64,000 nt of DNA from Corynebacterium falsenii (GTDB lineage Bacteria > Actinomycetota > Actinomycetes > Mycobacteriales > Mycobacteriaceae): contig NZ_CP083646.1 of NCBI RefSeq assembly GCF_020099275.1, forward strand, positions 1,612,001 through 1,676,000. The letters are read 5' to 3'. The notes beneath the pieces were generated by a model. That model was not told the origin of the DNA. It saw only the letters and a program-made list of their open reading frames with translations, and searched no databases. The translations under genes were made by a program, and so were the position numbers. Shown in pieces: positions 1 to 8,257 of the stretch. Position 1 is the stretch's first letter. Every line of letters begins with the position of its first letter.

Positions 1-1
1 G

Positions 2-682
2 GGTGCGCAGTCGCCGCGAGGAAAACAAGGGTTCGGCAAGGTGGCGTTCTACGGGCACTCGCAGGGCGGCGGGGCCTCGGCTGCAGCACTCGAGGAAGTG
101 GCAGGTTATGCGCCAGATCTCACGGTCGCGGCCGGGTACGCGTCCGCGCCACCGGCGGATCTCGACGCGGTGCAGCGCAACATCGACGGCTCGGATTTGG
201 TGGGCGCGATCGGGTTTACGATCAACGGATTGCTGGAGCGCTACCCGCACCTGCGCCCGCTATTGGACCAGCACCTCTCCGCGAAGGGGCAGGACACGCT
301 GCAGCGCCTGTCCGGCATGTGCACAGGCGAGATCACGGACGAGTTCGGCTATCAGCGCACGAATCAGTGGACGAAGTCCGGGGAGTCCCTCGACGAGTTG
401 CTGAAGACCATGCCGGAAGCGCAGGCCGCCATGGCCGACCAGTACATCGGTAATGGGAAACCAGCGGCACCGGTGATGATCGTCTCCGGCCGCTACGACC
501 AGAACGTGGAGTACAAGCAAGGCCGCGACCTCGCACAGCACTGGCGGGATCACGGTGGGGATGTGACCTATCGCGATGACATCCTGCCGCCGATCGGGGA
601 GTACAACCACTTTGCCCAAGCGGTCTCCGGCGGGGCTTTTGGTATGCCGTTCATTATGAGCAAGTTCTGGCAGGCGGGGTAG
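2..682 (+). CDS. Secretory lipase-type alpha/beta hydrolase (5' truncated by window edge)
   Basis: The reading frame is open through the left edge, so only the C-terminal 226 residues are visible. They resemble the secretory lipase (LIP, PF03583) family of serine esterases that hydrolyse triacylglycerols outside the cell. The nucleophile elbow GHSQGG lies about 18 residues into the visible part. A GRYDQNV segment and a YNHF segment near the C-terminus are the expected positions of the catalytic Asp and His, so the triad looks intact. The signal peptide, if any, is upstream of the window. A GTG at 41 is in frame but falls inside the hydrolase fold just before the nucleophile elbow, so it is not the true start. 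Family is fairly sure; substrate is inferred. Confidence 0.8.
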   Translation, partial: GAQSPRGKQGFGKVAFYGHSQGGGASAAALEEVAGYAPDLTVAAGYASAPPADLDAVQRNIDGSDLVGAIGFTINGLLERYPHLRPLLDQHLSAKGQDTLQRLSGMCTGEITDEFGYQRTNQWTKSGESLDELLKTMPEAQAAMADQYIGNGKPAAPVMIVSGRYDQNVEYKQGRDLAQHWRDHGGDVTYRDDILPPIGEYNHFAQAVSGGAFGMPFIMSKFWQAG

Positions 683-730
683 GAGGGTCGTGGCGCGGCA
701 GAGGCTTGTGTAGGGGGAGGTGTACAAGGC

Positions 731-771
731 GAAATCGGTGGAATCGGTGGAATCAGCGAAATCGGTGGAAT
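731..771. repeat. Short tandem repeat, about 9-bp unit
   Basis: The spacer between the lipase and the flavoprotein gene carries about four imperfect copies of a 9-bp unit (GGAATCGGT and the variant GAAATCGGT). It is one of many such arrays in spacers of this window. Confidence 0.6.
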
Positions 772-802
772 AAACGCTGCAGTTTTCGCGCTGCACTTAA
801 GT

Positions 803-2251
803 ATGAGCGAAAAAACAGCATCGACGGACAACGACACCAACCCTGCCGCCCACGCCGCTGGAGCCGCACAGTCCACCACCATGGACGTTGACGTGCTCGT
901 CATCGGCTTCGGCAAGGCCGGCAAGACCATCGCCATGACCCGCGCCGCAGCCGGGAACAAGGTGGCTCTCGTGGAACAGTCGCGAGCCATGTACGGCGGC
1001 ACGTGCATCAACATCGCCTGCGTGCCCACCAAGACCCTGCTGACGGATGCCCACCACTTCGCCGAGACCCCCGAGGCCGATGCCGATGACGCGTTCTCGT
1101 CCGCGCAGCAGCGCCGCAATGGGCTGACCGCGAAGATGAATCGCGCCAACTATGACCTCGCGAACGGCAAGGGTGTGGCTATCATCGACGGGCACGCCGC
1201 ATTCACCGGCGCTCATTCCGTGCGGGTCACGGGAGGGGAGGAGACCCTCGAGATCACGGCAGAGACTATCGTGATCAACACTGGTGCCACGCCGGTGGTT
1301 CCGCCGATCGAGGGTGCGGATGGCTCCCGCGTGGTGGATTCCACGGCCGTGCAGACGCTGCCGGAGCGCCCATCGTCGCTGGCCATCGTGGGTGGCGGCC
1401 CCATCGGCCTGGAGTTTGCCACCATGTTTGCCCAGTTCGGCACCGACGTGACCGTGCTGGATCGCTCCACGGAGTTTCTCAGCGTGGCCGATCGCGATAT
1501 CGCCGAGGAGGTGGGCCGCGACCTGGCTGACCTCGGCGTCACTATCATCTCCGGCGCTGCTGTGTCGTCTCTTTCCTCGGGCGACGACGCCGCTACGGTC
1601 ACCTACACCGTAGGGGAGTCGGGCGGTGACCAGAGCCTGTCTGTCGATTACGTGCTGCTCGCAACGGGTCGCAAGCCCGCCATCGAGGGGCTCAACCTCG
1701 AGGCGGCTGGCGTTGACGTCAGCGATCGCGGGGCGATCGTGGTGGACGAGCACCTGCGCACGTCGGTCGATGGAGTCTATGCCGCCGGTGATGTCAACGG
1801 TGGGCCGCAGTTCACCTACATTTCCTTCGACGACCACCGGGTGATTCTGTCCGACCGGTGGGGCGACGGTAGCCGCACCACGAGCGGGCGCATTTTCCCC
1901 ACGACGACCTTCCTAGAGCCGCCACTGGCACAGATCGGCATGGGGGAGGATGAAGCCCGCAAGGACGCTGAGTCCCGAGGACACACCTTGGATGTGAAGG
2001 TAAAGAAGGTGGCAGACATTCCCGTGATGCCGCGGCCGAAGATCGTGGGACAGCCCCAGGGCATGGCAAAGTTCCTCGTTGATCGCGAGGATGATCGCAT
2101 TATGGGTGCCACGCTGTATTGCGTGGATTCCCAGGAGCTGATCAACACGGTGGCGGTTGCTATGAACAATGGTGTGTCGGCATCAGCTCTGGGTGGCGGG
2201 ATCTACACGCACCCCAGCAGTTCCGAGGTTTTCAACGCTCTGCTGGGATAG
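803..2251 (+). CDS. FAD-dependent pyridine nucleotide-disulfide oxidoreductase, RclA/MerA-like
   Basis: This 482-residue protein has the two-dinucleotide-fold layout of the class I disulfide reductases. An FAD-binding IGFGKAGKT lies near residue 35, a redox pair sits in GGTCINIACVPTK (C68 and C73), and an NAD(P)-binding VGGGPIGLEFA lies near residue 196. A second FAD motif (VYAAGDVNG) is near residue 325. The GGTCIN..C..TK active site resembles RclA/MerA-like reductases more than lipoamide dehydrogenase, and the C-terminal HPSSSE replaces the HPT..E of lipoamide dehydrogenases. RclA is a reactive-chlorine-inducible copper(II) reductase, so a stress or metal role is possible but is inference. 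The first 25 residues are non-conserved; an alternative start is the Met just before DVDVLVIG. Confidence 0.85.
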   Translation: MSEKTASTDNDTNPAAHAAGAAQSTTMDVDVLVIGFGKAGKTIAMTRAAAGNKVALVEQSRAMYGGTCINIACVPTKTLLTDAHHFAETPEADADDAFSSAQQRRNGLTAKMNRANYDLANGKGVAIIDGHAAFTGAHSVRVTGGEETLEITAETIVINTGATPVVPPIEGADGSRVVDSTAVQTLPERPSSLAIVGGGPIGLEFATMFAQFGTDVTVLDRSTEFLSVADRDIAEEVGRDLADLGVTIISGAAVSSLSSGDDAATVTYTVGESGGDQSLSVDYVLLATGRKPAIEGLNLEAAGVDVSDRGAIVVDEHLRTSVDGVYAAGDVNGGPQFTYISFDDHRVILSDRWGDGSRTTSGRIFPTTTFLEPPLAQIGMGEDEARKDAESRGHTLDVKVKKVADIPVMPRPKIVGQPQGMAKFLVDREDDRIMGATLYCVDSQELINTVAVAMNNGVSASALGGGIYTHPSSSEVFNALLG

Positions 2252-2342
2252 GTGGCACAATGGTGTAAGCCACGTCTCATAGGTTCAACGAATGTGTCGT
2301 ATGAGCCTAGGAGACCCCACCAACACACAAGGAGTGTTTCTT

Positions 2343-2552
2343 ATGCCGAAGTTCCGGATCATCAACGCCGATAAGGACGTTGTCCAGGAGGCCGAGTTTG
2401 AGTCCAACGAGAAGGCCTACGACTGGTTCAAGGAGCAGTCCGACGCCGCCGATGATTCTCTGGGCTACGGCCTGGAGGTCAACTACGACGGTGAGTGGGA
2501 ATTCCTCGATCAGACCGATGGCGGGACGAACACCTCGGGCTCTGACAACTAA
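2343..2552 (+). CDS. Small acidic conserved protein of unknown function
   Basis: A 69-residue acidic soluble protein. The ATG at 2343 is preceded by a clear AAGGAG at 2329-2334, which favours it over an upstream in-frame start at 2292. The N-terminal half (KFRIINADKDVVQEAEFESNEKA) alternates like beta strands and is followed by an aromatic stretch (YDWFKEQS, WEFLDQ). The last ten residues are low-complexity Gly/Thr/Ser/Asp. I do not recognise a named family. A strong hairpin follows about 40 bp after the stop, so it is probably a monocistronic unit. Confidence 0.7.
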   Translation: MPKFRIINADKDVVQEAEFESNEKAYDWFKEQSDAADDSLGYGLEVNYDGEWEFLDQTDGGTNTSGSDN

Positions 2553-2590
2553 GTTCGCTTGGCGTCACTGTGTCCCATCAGTGAGAGAGT

Positions 2591-2634
2591 GGCCACGAGC
2601 CGGGGTAGGAAAGATTCCTGCTCGGGCAGTGGCC
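2591..2634 (+). terminator. Hairpin downstream of the small acidic protein gene
   Basis: GGCCAC at 2591 pairs with GTGGCC at 2629-2634, with further pairing inward (GAG with CTC, and AGGAA with TTCCT around a 3-nt loop). It lies about 40 bp after the stop at 2552. The T-run after it is weak (ATCTTCTT), so its efficiency as a terminator is uncertain. Confidence 0.5.
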
Positions 2635-2728
2635 CATCTTCTTAAAGTGTCATAATGTATATTATCGGTAAAACGGGAACATGAGATTATGGGTCTGACC
2701 AGTGTTCTTCCGTGTACTATCCCAAATT

Positions 2729-3442
2729 ATGAACGCCACCGCCACGCCCTCCGACCGAACTGCCAGCTCAGTGACTGCCGTTGAGCACGATCTGCCATCC
2801 GCCCGCATTCTGTCGGTCAATGTCGCGCTGCCGCAGTCGGATCCGGGCGGCGCCGACCGGCTCACCGGGATCGACAAGCGCCCGCAGGATTTCATCGACG
2901 TCTTCGCGCCTGGACCGCACTACGGCGACGGTTCCGGGGTCCACGGCGACTTTGTTGGCGACACCAAGCACCACGGCGGCGCCGACAAAGCCGTCTATGC
3001 CTTCGCTCGCGAAGAGCTCGACTTCTGGCAGTCAGAACTCGGCCGGCCCGTTGCCTCCGGCGCTTTCGGTGACAACCTCACCACCACAGGCATCGACTGG
3101 GCTACGGTCGTCATCGGTCAGCGCGTCAGCGTCGGCACCGCGGAACTTGAGGTGTCAGTTCCGCGCCAGCCCTGCCGCACCTTCGGTGCATGGCTCGAGC
3201 AACGCGGTTGGATGAAGGCGTTCACTCACCGAGCAAACCCCGGAAGTTACCTTCGTGTCATCGCATCCGGGCGGATTCGTCCCGGCGATGCCGTGGAGTT
3301 CGGTCTTGCGCCGGACCACGGCGTCACGATGCGCGATGCCTTCCTCGCCAAGATGGGCGACAATGATCTCGCGCTTCGCGTACTCGAGGCTGCGTGTTTG
3401 CCCGAGCATCACCTCGAACAGCTGAGAAAACGGCTCTCCTAG
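2729..3442 (+). CDS. MOSC domain protein (YiiM-like)
   Basis: A 237-residue MOSC-domain protein, the family of molybdenum-cofactor sulfurase C-terminal domains and of YiiM, which reduces N-hydroxylated compounds with molybdenum cofactor. The HGG segment (KHHGGADKAVYAF) and the conserved cysteine in PRQPCRTFGAWL (C149) are both present, so the ligand Cys of the family is intact. A 3-alpha-like C-terminal tail follows the MOSC core. An in-frame GTG at 2702 exists, but TACTAT at 2715-2720 ends 8 nt before the ATG at 2729, fitting a leaderless transcript from that ATG. No molybdenum cofactor genes are nearby. Confidence 0.85.
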   Translation: MNATATPSDRTASSVTAVEHDLPSARILSVNVALPQSDPGGADRLTGIDKRPQDFIDVFAPGPHYGDGSGVHGDFVGDTKHHGGADKAVYAFAREELDFWQSELGRPVASGAFGDNLTTTGIDWATVVIGQRVSVGTAELEVSVPRQPCRTFGAWLEQRGWMKAFTHRANPGSYLRVIASGRIRPGDAVEFGLAPDHGVTMRDAFLAKMGDNDLALRVLEAACLPEHHLEQLRKRLS

Positions 3443-3479
3443 GTAAAAACTGGGCGCGTTCCCGTGATGGAAATCTACC

Positions 3480-3507
3480 CTATATTTTGTCACTGTGACG
3501 AATATAG
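3480..3507. promoter_or_regulatory. 28-bp interrupted palindrome in a convergent spacer
   Basis: Outer arms CTATATT and AATATAG flank an inner GTCAC-T-GTGAC palindrome, with a 2x1 mismatch between them. It sits between the convergent MOSC and copper ATPase genes. It could be an operator, a weak bidirectional terminator or the trace of an unrecognised small RNA. No T-run follows it. Confidence 0.4.
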
Positions 3508-3550
3508 TGCGATCTGCTTGCTGTACTTGTGCTCTTCCTCGAATCTGTAC

Positions 3551-5641
3551 TCAGTAATCCGCGGCGCCCAGATCGACCTTGCGCAACGTTTGAGCGTTGA
3601 GCGCAACAATCACCGTGGATGCAGACATCAACAGCGCGCCCACGCTCATCGGCATGACGAACCCGATTGGGGCCAGCACACCGGCCGCCAACGGCACCGA
3701 GATGAGGTTATATCCCGCTGCCCACCACAGATTCTGCTTCATCTTCCGGTAGGTCGCCCGCGACAACGTCCGCACCGCCAACACGCCGCGCGGATCATCG
3801 GACGCCAAGATGACACCCGCTGAGCCGATTGCGACATCCGTGCCGGCACCAATCGCCACGCCCACATCGGCCTGCGCCAGCGCCGGCGCATCATTGACAC
3901 CATCGCCAACCATGGCCACCGTCTTGCCCTCATGCTGGAGCTTCTCGACCTGGCTGGCCTTATCCTCCGGGCGCACGCCCGCAAACACACGGTCAATGTT
4001 CAGCTCGTCAGCGACCTTGTGGGCGACGGCCTCAGCATCGCCCGTGATCATGACGACCTCGGTACCGGACGCATGCAAATCCTCGATGGCCTTACGCGAT
4101 TCCGGTCGGACTTCGTCGCCCAGCTTGATGGCTCCCACGACCTCGCCATCAGATAGTACGTGCAGCACAATGGCGCCGTCCTTGCTCCACTGATCTGTTG
4201 CCTCCACGGCGGAACGCCCGTGGCTGTCCAAAAGCGCTGGTCCGCCCACCTCGACCGTATGGGCGTCGATGGTCGCAGAAACCCCAACAGCCGGCTGAGA
4301 ACTGTGATCGGAGGCATCTGGAATGGTAACATTCCTGTCCTGAGCTGCGGAAACGATGGCTTTCGCGAGCGGGTGCTCACTCTCCATTTCCGCGGCAGCG
4401 GCCCACGCCAGCACGGTGTCTGCGGACTGCTCGCCCACTGCCTCGACGTCGAGAACCTGCGGCTGACCTGCGGTGAGTGTGCCGGTCTTGTCGAACAGTA
4501 CGGCATTGACCTTGCGCATGGTTTCGAGCGCGAGGCGATCCTTGATGAGGATGCCGTGACGGGCGGCGCGCTCCGTGGCGATGGACACGACCAGCGGGAT
4601 AGCAAGACCCAAGGCGTGCGGGCACGCGATGACGAGCACAGTGATGGTGCGGACGACCGCGCTATCCGGCCGACCGATCGCAAACCACACGATGGCTGTG
4701 AGAATGGCCGCGCCGAGTGCGTACCAGAACAACCATGCCGCCGCGCGATCGGCCAGGCGCTGCGTGCGCGAGGATGACTCCTGTGCATCCTCCACGAGCT
4801 TGTTGATGCCTGCCAGCGTGGTATCGTCGCCGACCGCAGTGATGCGCACGCGGATGCTGGAGTCCGTCGAGATGGTGCCAGCGACCACGTGGTCACCTGC
4901 GGATTTACTGACCGTGGTCGATTCACCCGTGACCATCGACTCATCCATGCTGGACGAACCGTCGATGATGTCGCCATCGGCCGGTACGGAACCGCCGGGG
5001 CGAACGAGAACTTCATCATCAACCTGAAGGTCAGCGGGAGCAACCTTTTCTATCTCGCCGTCGACGACACGCTCAGCCTCATCGGGAAGCAGGGCGGCGA
5101 GCGAGTCCAACGCGGAGCTGGTCTGGGCAAGCGAGCGCATCTCAATCCAGTGCCCCAGCAGCATGATGACGATGAGTAGCGCCAGCTCCCACCAGAAGTC
5201 CAGATCGCCCGAGATGATGGACAACGTGGAAAGCCAAGACGAGGCGAAGGCGACGGTGATCGCCAGAGCGATAAGCAGCATCATGCCCGGCTGCCGGTTC
5301 TTGATCTCCTCTACCCCACCGCTGAGGAACGGCCTCCCGCCCCAGAAGTACATTAGGGTGCCGAGGATCGGCGAGACCCACGTGATGATTGGGTTATCTG
5401 GAAGTGAATAGCCGATCAGCTGGGCAAACATCGCGCTGCAGGCCACAACGGGAATGGCGATGACGGTCATGATCCAGAACAAGCGGCGGAAGTGCGCCAC
5501 GTGCCCGGCATGGCCACCGTGGCCACCGTGATCACCGTGTCCGCCGTGGCTGGCGTGTTCGCTGTGGATTGCGTCGTGGTGATCAGCGTGATCGTGGTGA
5601 TCGTGATGATCGCTGGCTGAATGTTCGTCGTGGGATTGCAA
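3551..5641 (-). CDS. copB: CopB-type P1B heavy-metal ATPase (CPH motif)
   Basis: A 696-residue P-type ATPase that should pump copper or silver ions across the cell membrane. Residues 1-50 form a histidine-rich cytosolic tail. TGES (actuator) is at 238-241, the transmembrane CPH at 340-342 and the phosphorylation site DKTGT at 384-388. SEHPLAKAI (nucleotide-binding HP) and GDGVNDAPAL follow, then two C-terminal helices. CPH instead of CPC, together with a His-rich tail instead of a CxxC domain, places it in the CopB group (P1B-3). The start is TTG at 5641; no better start is in frame. A copper-repressor-type palindrome lies 57 bp upstream. It is monocistronic, converging on the MOSC gene. Confidence 0.93.
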   Translation of the reverse strand: MQSHDEHSASDHHDHHDHADHHDAIHSEHASHGGHGDHGGHGGHAGHVAHFRRLFWIMTVIAIPVVACSAMFAQLIGYSLPDNPIITWVSPILGTLMYFWGGRPFLSGGVEEIKNRQPGMMLLIALAITVAFASSWLSTLSIISGDLDFWWELALLIVIMLLGHWIEMRSLAQTSSALDSLAALLPDEAERVVDGEIEKVAPADLQVDDEVLVRPGGSVPADGDIIDGSSSMDESMVTGESTTVSKSAGDHVVAGTISTDSSIRVRITAVGDDTTLAGINKLVEDAQESSSRTQRLADRAAAWLFWYALGAAILTAIVWFAIGRPDSAVVRTITVLVIACPHALGLAIPLVVSIATERAARHGILIKDRLALETMRKVNAVLFDKTGTLTAGQPQVLDVEAVGEQSADTVLAWAAAAEMESEHPLAKAIVSAAQDRNVTIPDASDHSSQPAVGVSATIDAHTVEVGGPALLDSHGRSAVEATDQWSKDGAIVLHVLSDGEVVGAIKLGDEVRPESRKAIEDLHASGTEVVMITGDAEAVAHKVADELNIDRVFAGVRPEDKASQVEKLQHEGKTVAMVGDGVNDAPALAQADVGVAIGAGTDVAIGSAGVILASDDPRGVLAVRTLSRATYRKMKQNLWWAAGYNLISVPLAAGVLAPIGFVMPMSVGALLMSASTVIVALNAQTLRKVDLGAADY

Positions 5642-5697
5642 TGCTCTGTCCCCCAGCTTCTTCCCTATTGTCAGTGGTTAGGTTCACCAACCACCGT

Positions 5698-5714
5698 ATA
5701 CCCCCATGGGGTAT
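5698..5714. promoter_or_regulatory. CsoR-type copper operator
   Basis: ATACCCCCATGGGGTAT is a near-perfect palindrome of the TACCCC/GGGGTA form bound by CsoR copper-sensing repressors. It lies in the 140-bp spacer upstream of the minus-strand copper ATPase, where copper-induced derepression would be expected. No csoR gene is in this window. Assignment is by resemblance to known CsoR sites. Confidence 0.7.
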
Positions 5715-5781
5715 GTTGCAAGGATGTGTCAGCAACCGAGCGCGCACCTACCCTGCGCTACTCGGCCGCATCGCTGCACTG

Positions 5782-7161
5782 CTACCCTGTCGCGGCAGCG
5801 ATTTGATCAGCCATGATGATCCCAGCGACCGTGAAGTAAATGATCAAACCAGTAGCATCGACCAGCGTGGACACCACAGGCGTGGAGAAGACCGCCGGGT
5901 CCACGCCAAGTTTCCGCGCGGCCAACGGCAGCACGCCACCCACCACACAGGCCCAACCACAAATGAACACCACAGTGATCGAAATCGTGATGGCAACCTG
6001 CGGGTCATACATGATCGTGATGATCGGGAACAAGATTGCGCCCAGGAATAGCCCGAGCATCAACCCCACGCGAACCTCACGCCAAATGACGCGCAGCACG
6101 TCTCTCGGTCTCACCTCGGCAACGGCGAGCGCGCGGACCACGGAACTTGCTGCCTGGGAGCCCGCGTTACCGCCGGCACCAATGACCATCGGCACGAACA
6201 CACTCAGCACCACCACGGCTTCCAGAGTGGACTCGAACACCTCCATGACGTTGATCGTCAAAAACGCCGCCAAGATCAGCACGATGAGCCACACGCCACG
6301 CTTCTTGGCCAATGTCAGCACCGTCGCCGAGAGGTACGGCTCGTTCAATGGCTCGGAACCACCGGAACGGAACGCATCCTCGGTCGCCTCGGCTTCGAGG
6401 ACCTCCATCGCATCGTCAACGGTGATGATGCCCAGGAGGCGGTTTTCATCGTCGACGACAGGAAGCGCCAGCAAGTCGGCTTCCTGCATGAGGCGAGCGG
6501 CGATTTCCTGGTCCACATGAGCCGTCACCTGGTGGTTCTCCGGCTCCAGGATCTCCTTGATCGGAGTTCCGTCTGGTGCCTCGATAAGATCCGCCAAGCG
6601 AACCATTCCAATGAGGCGTCGAGAACGATCAGTCACAGGCAGTACGGCGATGGGGCTTCGCTCCAAACTCTTGAGGTTTGGATCGGCGCGACGCTGTTGC
6701 AGCTTCTTCATCGCCTCTTCCCTGGTCACCTCCGGATCCAGCACGGTGGCCATGGGGATCATGAGGCGTCCGGCGGAATCCTGGGGATATCCCAGCAGGG
6801 ACGCGACTTCCTGATACTCGCTCTTGGGCAGCCCCTGCAACAACCGGGTGGCTACCTTGGCGGGCATCTCATCGAGCAAGCGCGCCTGGTCATCGGCCTC
6901 CAGGCCGGCGAACAACTCCGACACGTGATCCTTGCGCAGCGCCTGGAGGAGCTCGGCCTGGTGCGGCGGATCGAGGTACTCGAACACGCCGAGCGCGCGA
7001 TCCTTCGGAAGCAAGCGGAATGCGATCGCTTGTTCCTCGGAATCCAGCCAGCCGAACTCCTCGGCCGTATCCACCGGGCCTAGGTCGGACAGCACAGCGC
7101 GTGCGCCCTCGAAGTCCTCGTCGCGAATGAGATCCCGCAGTTGCGCAGTGCGTGCTGCCAT
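5782..7161 (-). CDS. mgtE: Magnesium transporter MgtE
   Basis: A 459-residue protein with the full MgtE architecture. An N-terminal superhelical MgtE_N domain (about residues 1-130) is followed by two CBS domains (about 135-260) that gate the pore by sensing cytosolic Mg2+. A five-helix membrane domain starts near residue 285. The pore signature (PMVIGAGGNAGSQAASSVVRALA) is intact. It should be a Mg2+-selective channel in the cell membrane. Its ATG directly abuts the stop codon of the small membrane protein gene upstream (stop 7162-7164, start 7161-7159), which implies translational coupling. No M-box-like leader was recognised. Confidence 0.95.
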   Translation of the reverse strand: MAARTAQLRDLIRDEDFEGARAVLSDLGPVDTAEEFGWLDSEEQAIAFRLLPKDRALGVFEYLDPPHQAELLQALRKDHVSELFAGLEADDQARLLDEMPAKVATRLLQGLPKSEYQEVASLLGYPQDSAGRLMIPMATVLDPEVTREEAMKKLQQRRADPNLKSLERSPIAVLPVTDRSRRLIGMVRLADLIEAPDGTPIKEILEPENHQVTAHVDQEIAARLMQEADLLALPVVDDENRLLGIITVDDAMEVLEAEATEDAFRSGGSEPLNEPYLSATVLTLAKKRGVWLIVLILAAFLTINVMEVFESTLEAVVVLSVFVPMVIGAGGNAGSQAASSVVRALAVAEVRPRDVLRVIWREVRVGLMLGLFLGAILFPIITIMYDPQVAITISITVVFICGWACVVGGVLPLAARKLGVDPAVFSTPVVSTLVDATGLIIYFTVAGIIMADQIAAATG

Positions 7162-7338
7162 CTAGTCACCGTCCTTTGCAGTCACCCACAGCTGCCACAC
7201 GGTGGCGGCGAAGAACGCCACACCCACTGCCGCGAAGATATAGGACACGGTGGTTGCCTGCCAGAGCATAATGCCGATAAAGACGACGAGGACAACTAAG
7301 CGCATGATGCGCATGAGTTTGACCAGTTCAGGTGACAC
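7162..7338 (-). CDS. Small two-helix membrane protein upstream of mgtE
   Basis: A 58-residue protein with two hydrophobic segments (about residues 11-27 and 29-48) and a short charged C-terminus. I chose GTG at 7338 because an ACGAGG-type ribosome binding site lies about 7 nt before it; the longer in-frame version adds a Pro/Thr/Arg-rich stretch with no membrane character. It is immediately followed by mgtE with no spacer, so the two are probably co-translated. Its function is unknown. A role as a small partner of MgtE is suggested only by position. Confidence 0.65.
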   Translation of the reverse strand: MSPELVKLMRIMRLVVLVVFIGIMLWQATTVSYIFAAVGVAFFAATVWQLWVTAKDGD

Positions 7339-7370
7339 GGTGTGAGACCTCGTTTCTGTAGGTGGGCGGG

Positions 7371-7410
7371 CACTTGTAGGCACTTGTAGGTGCTTGTGGG
7401 TGCTTGGGGG
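7371..7410. repeat. Tandem repeat, 10-bp unit x4
   Basis: Four consecutive 10-bp units run here: CACTTGTAGG twice, then TGCTTGTGGG and TGCTTGGGGG. The array fills the spacer between the YceI gene and the small membrane protein gene. Confidence 0.75.
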
Positions 7411-7434
7411 CCTTCTCAACCGCAGCAGCCAGGT

Positions 7435-8130
7435 TTATTGCTGGTCGAGTACCAAAAGCAGATCGATAGTACCCCGTTGGGCGATTGAGGAGGCGACAAA
7501 TTGCGGAGTTTTAATACCGAAGTCGTCCCTATTGAAGGGGATATTGCCCGCCACGATGACGTGCGGGCCGGTGCGCAGGATCTTCAGATCAGCGGTGACC
7601 TGCTTCGTCGTGCCCATGAGCGTGAGCTTGCCGGTGACCTTCTTCGTTACAGTGGTGCCGTTATCTGGAAGATCCGCCACGTCGACGGGCTTTGTCAGCG
7701 TGAACGTGGCATACGGGAACTCATCGGTGTGCAGGATGTGGTTGCGGACGTTGATGTCTCGCTTCTCCACGTCCGAGGAGATGGAGGCAACATCGACCTT
7801 CACCCCGCCCTCCTTGAGCACGTCGTTGGCCACCACGAACTCACCCGTGATGTTGTCGCGCTCCATGTTGTCGGTGCGCCCGGACGTGGTCTTACTGCCC
7901 GCAGGAAGCTTCTCATCGAACGTGTACCCCGCCTGCGAATGGTTGGCGCCAGCCCCCTTGACCACATGCCAGGTGCCGTTCATCCCTACCGACGCCGGCT
8001 CCCCGCCCGCAGTGATATCTGCCGTTTGCAGTCCGCGGTCGTTGAAGAAGTTCATGACCAGTGGGCCGATGCCCATGAGCGCCAAAACGACGATGGCGAC
8101 TGCACCCAGTGTGATGATTGCCTTACGCAT
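7435..8130 (-). CDS. YceI-family protein with N-terminal membrane anchor
   Basis: A 231-residue protein. One hydrophobic segment at about residues 4-24 is followed by an extracytoplasmic YceI beta-barrel domain from about residue 52 (GTWHVVKGAG.. to TIDLLLVLDQQ). YceI lipocalin-like barrels bind isoprenoid or other amphiphilic lipids. Family hallmarks visible are NITGEFVVANDVLKEGGVKVDVASISSDVEKRDINVRNHIL, the FPYATFTL strand and the C-terminal FNRDDFGI (each cited here only as a position marker; the first spans about residues 93-132 in pieces). TAGGGT ends 7 nt before the ATG, so the mRNA is probably leaderless. It faces a divergent region with no shared operon partner. The ligand is unknown. 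Confidence 0.85.
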   Translation of the reverse strand: MRKAIITLGAVAIVVLALMGIGPLVMNFFNDRGLQTADITAGGEPASVGMNGTWHVVKGAGANHSQAGYTFDEKLPAGSKTTSGRTDNMERDNITGEFVVANDVLKEGGVKVDVASISSDVEKRDINVRNHILHTDEFPYATFTLTKPVDVADLPDNGTTVTKKVTGKLTLMGTTKQVTADLKILRTGPHVIVAGNIPFNRDDFGIKTPQFVASSIAQRGTIDLLLVLDQQ

Positions 8131-8257
8131 ACCCTCTACCCTATCCGCGCCTTAGCCTTGGTGATAATCCATAGACTACGCCGCCCCAGCTCGAGCCCCA
8201 CACTTGGTGGAAACCCTGCAACTGTCCCGCATCTGTCTTGCATCTGTGGGGTGCGTT

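Noticed and set aside
7339..7434. An M-box magnesium riboswitch upstream of mgtE
   Set aside because: The available spacer is about 100 bp and is filled with a 10-bp tandem repeat; no M-box core is visible.
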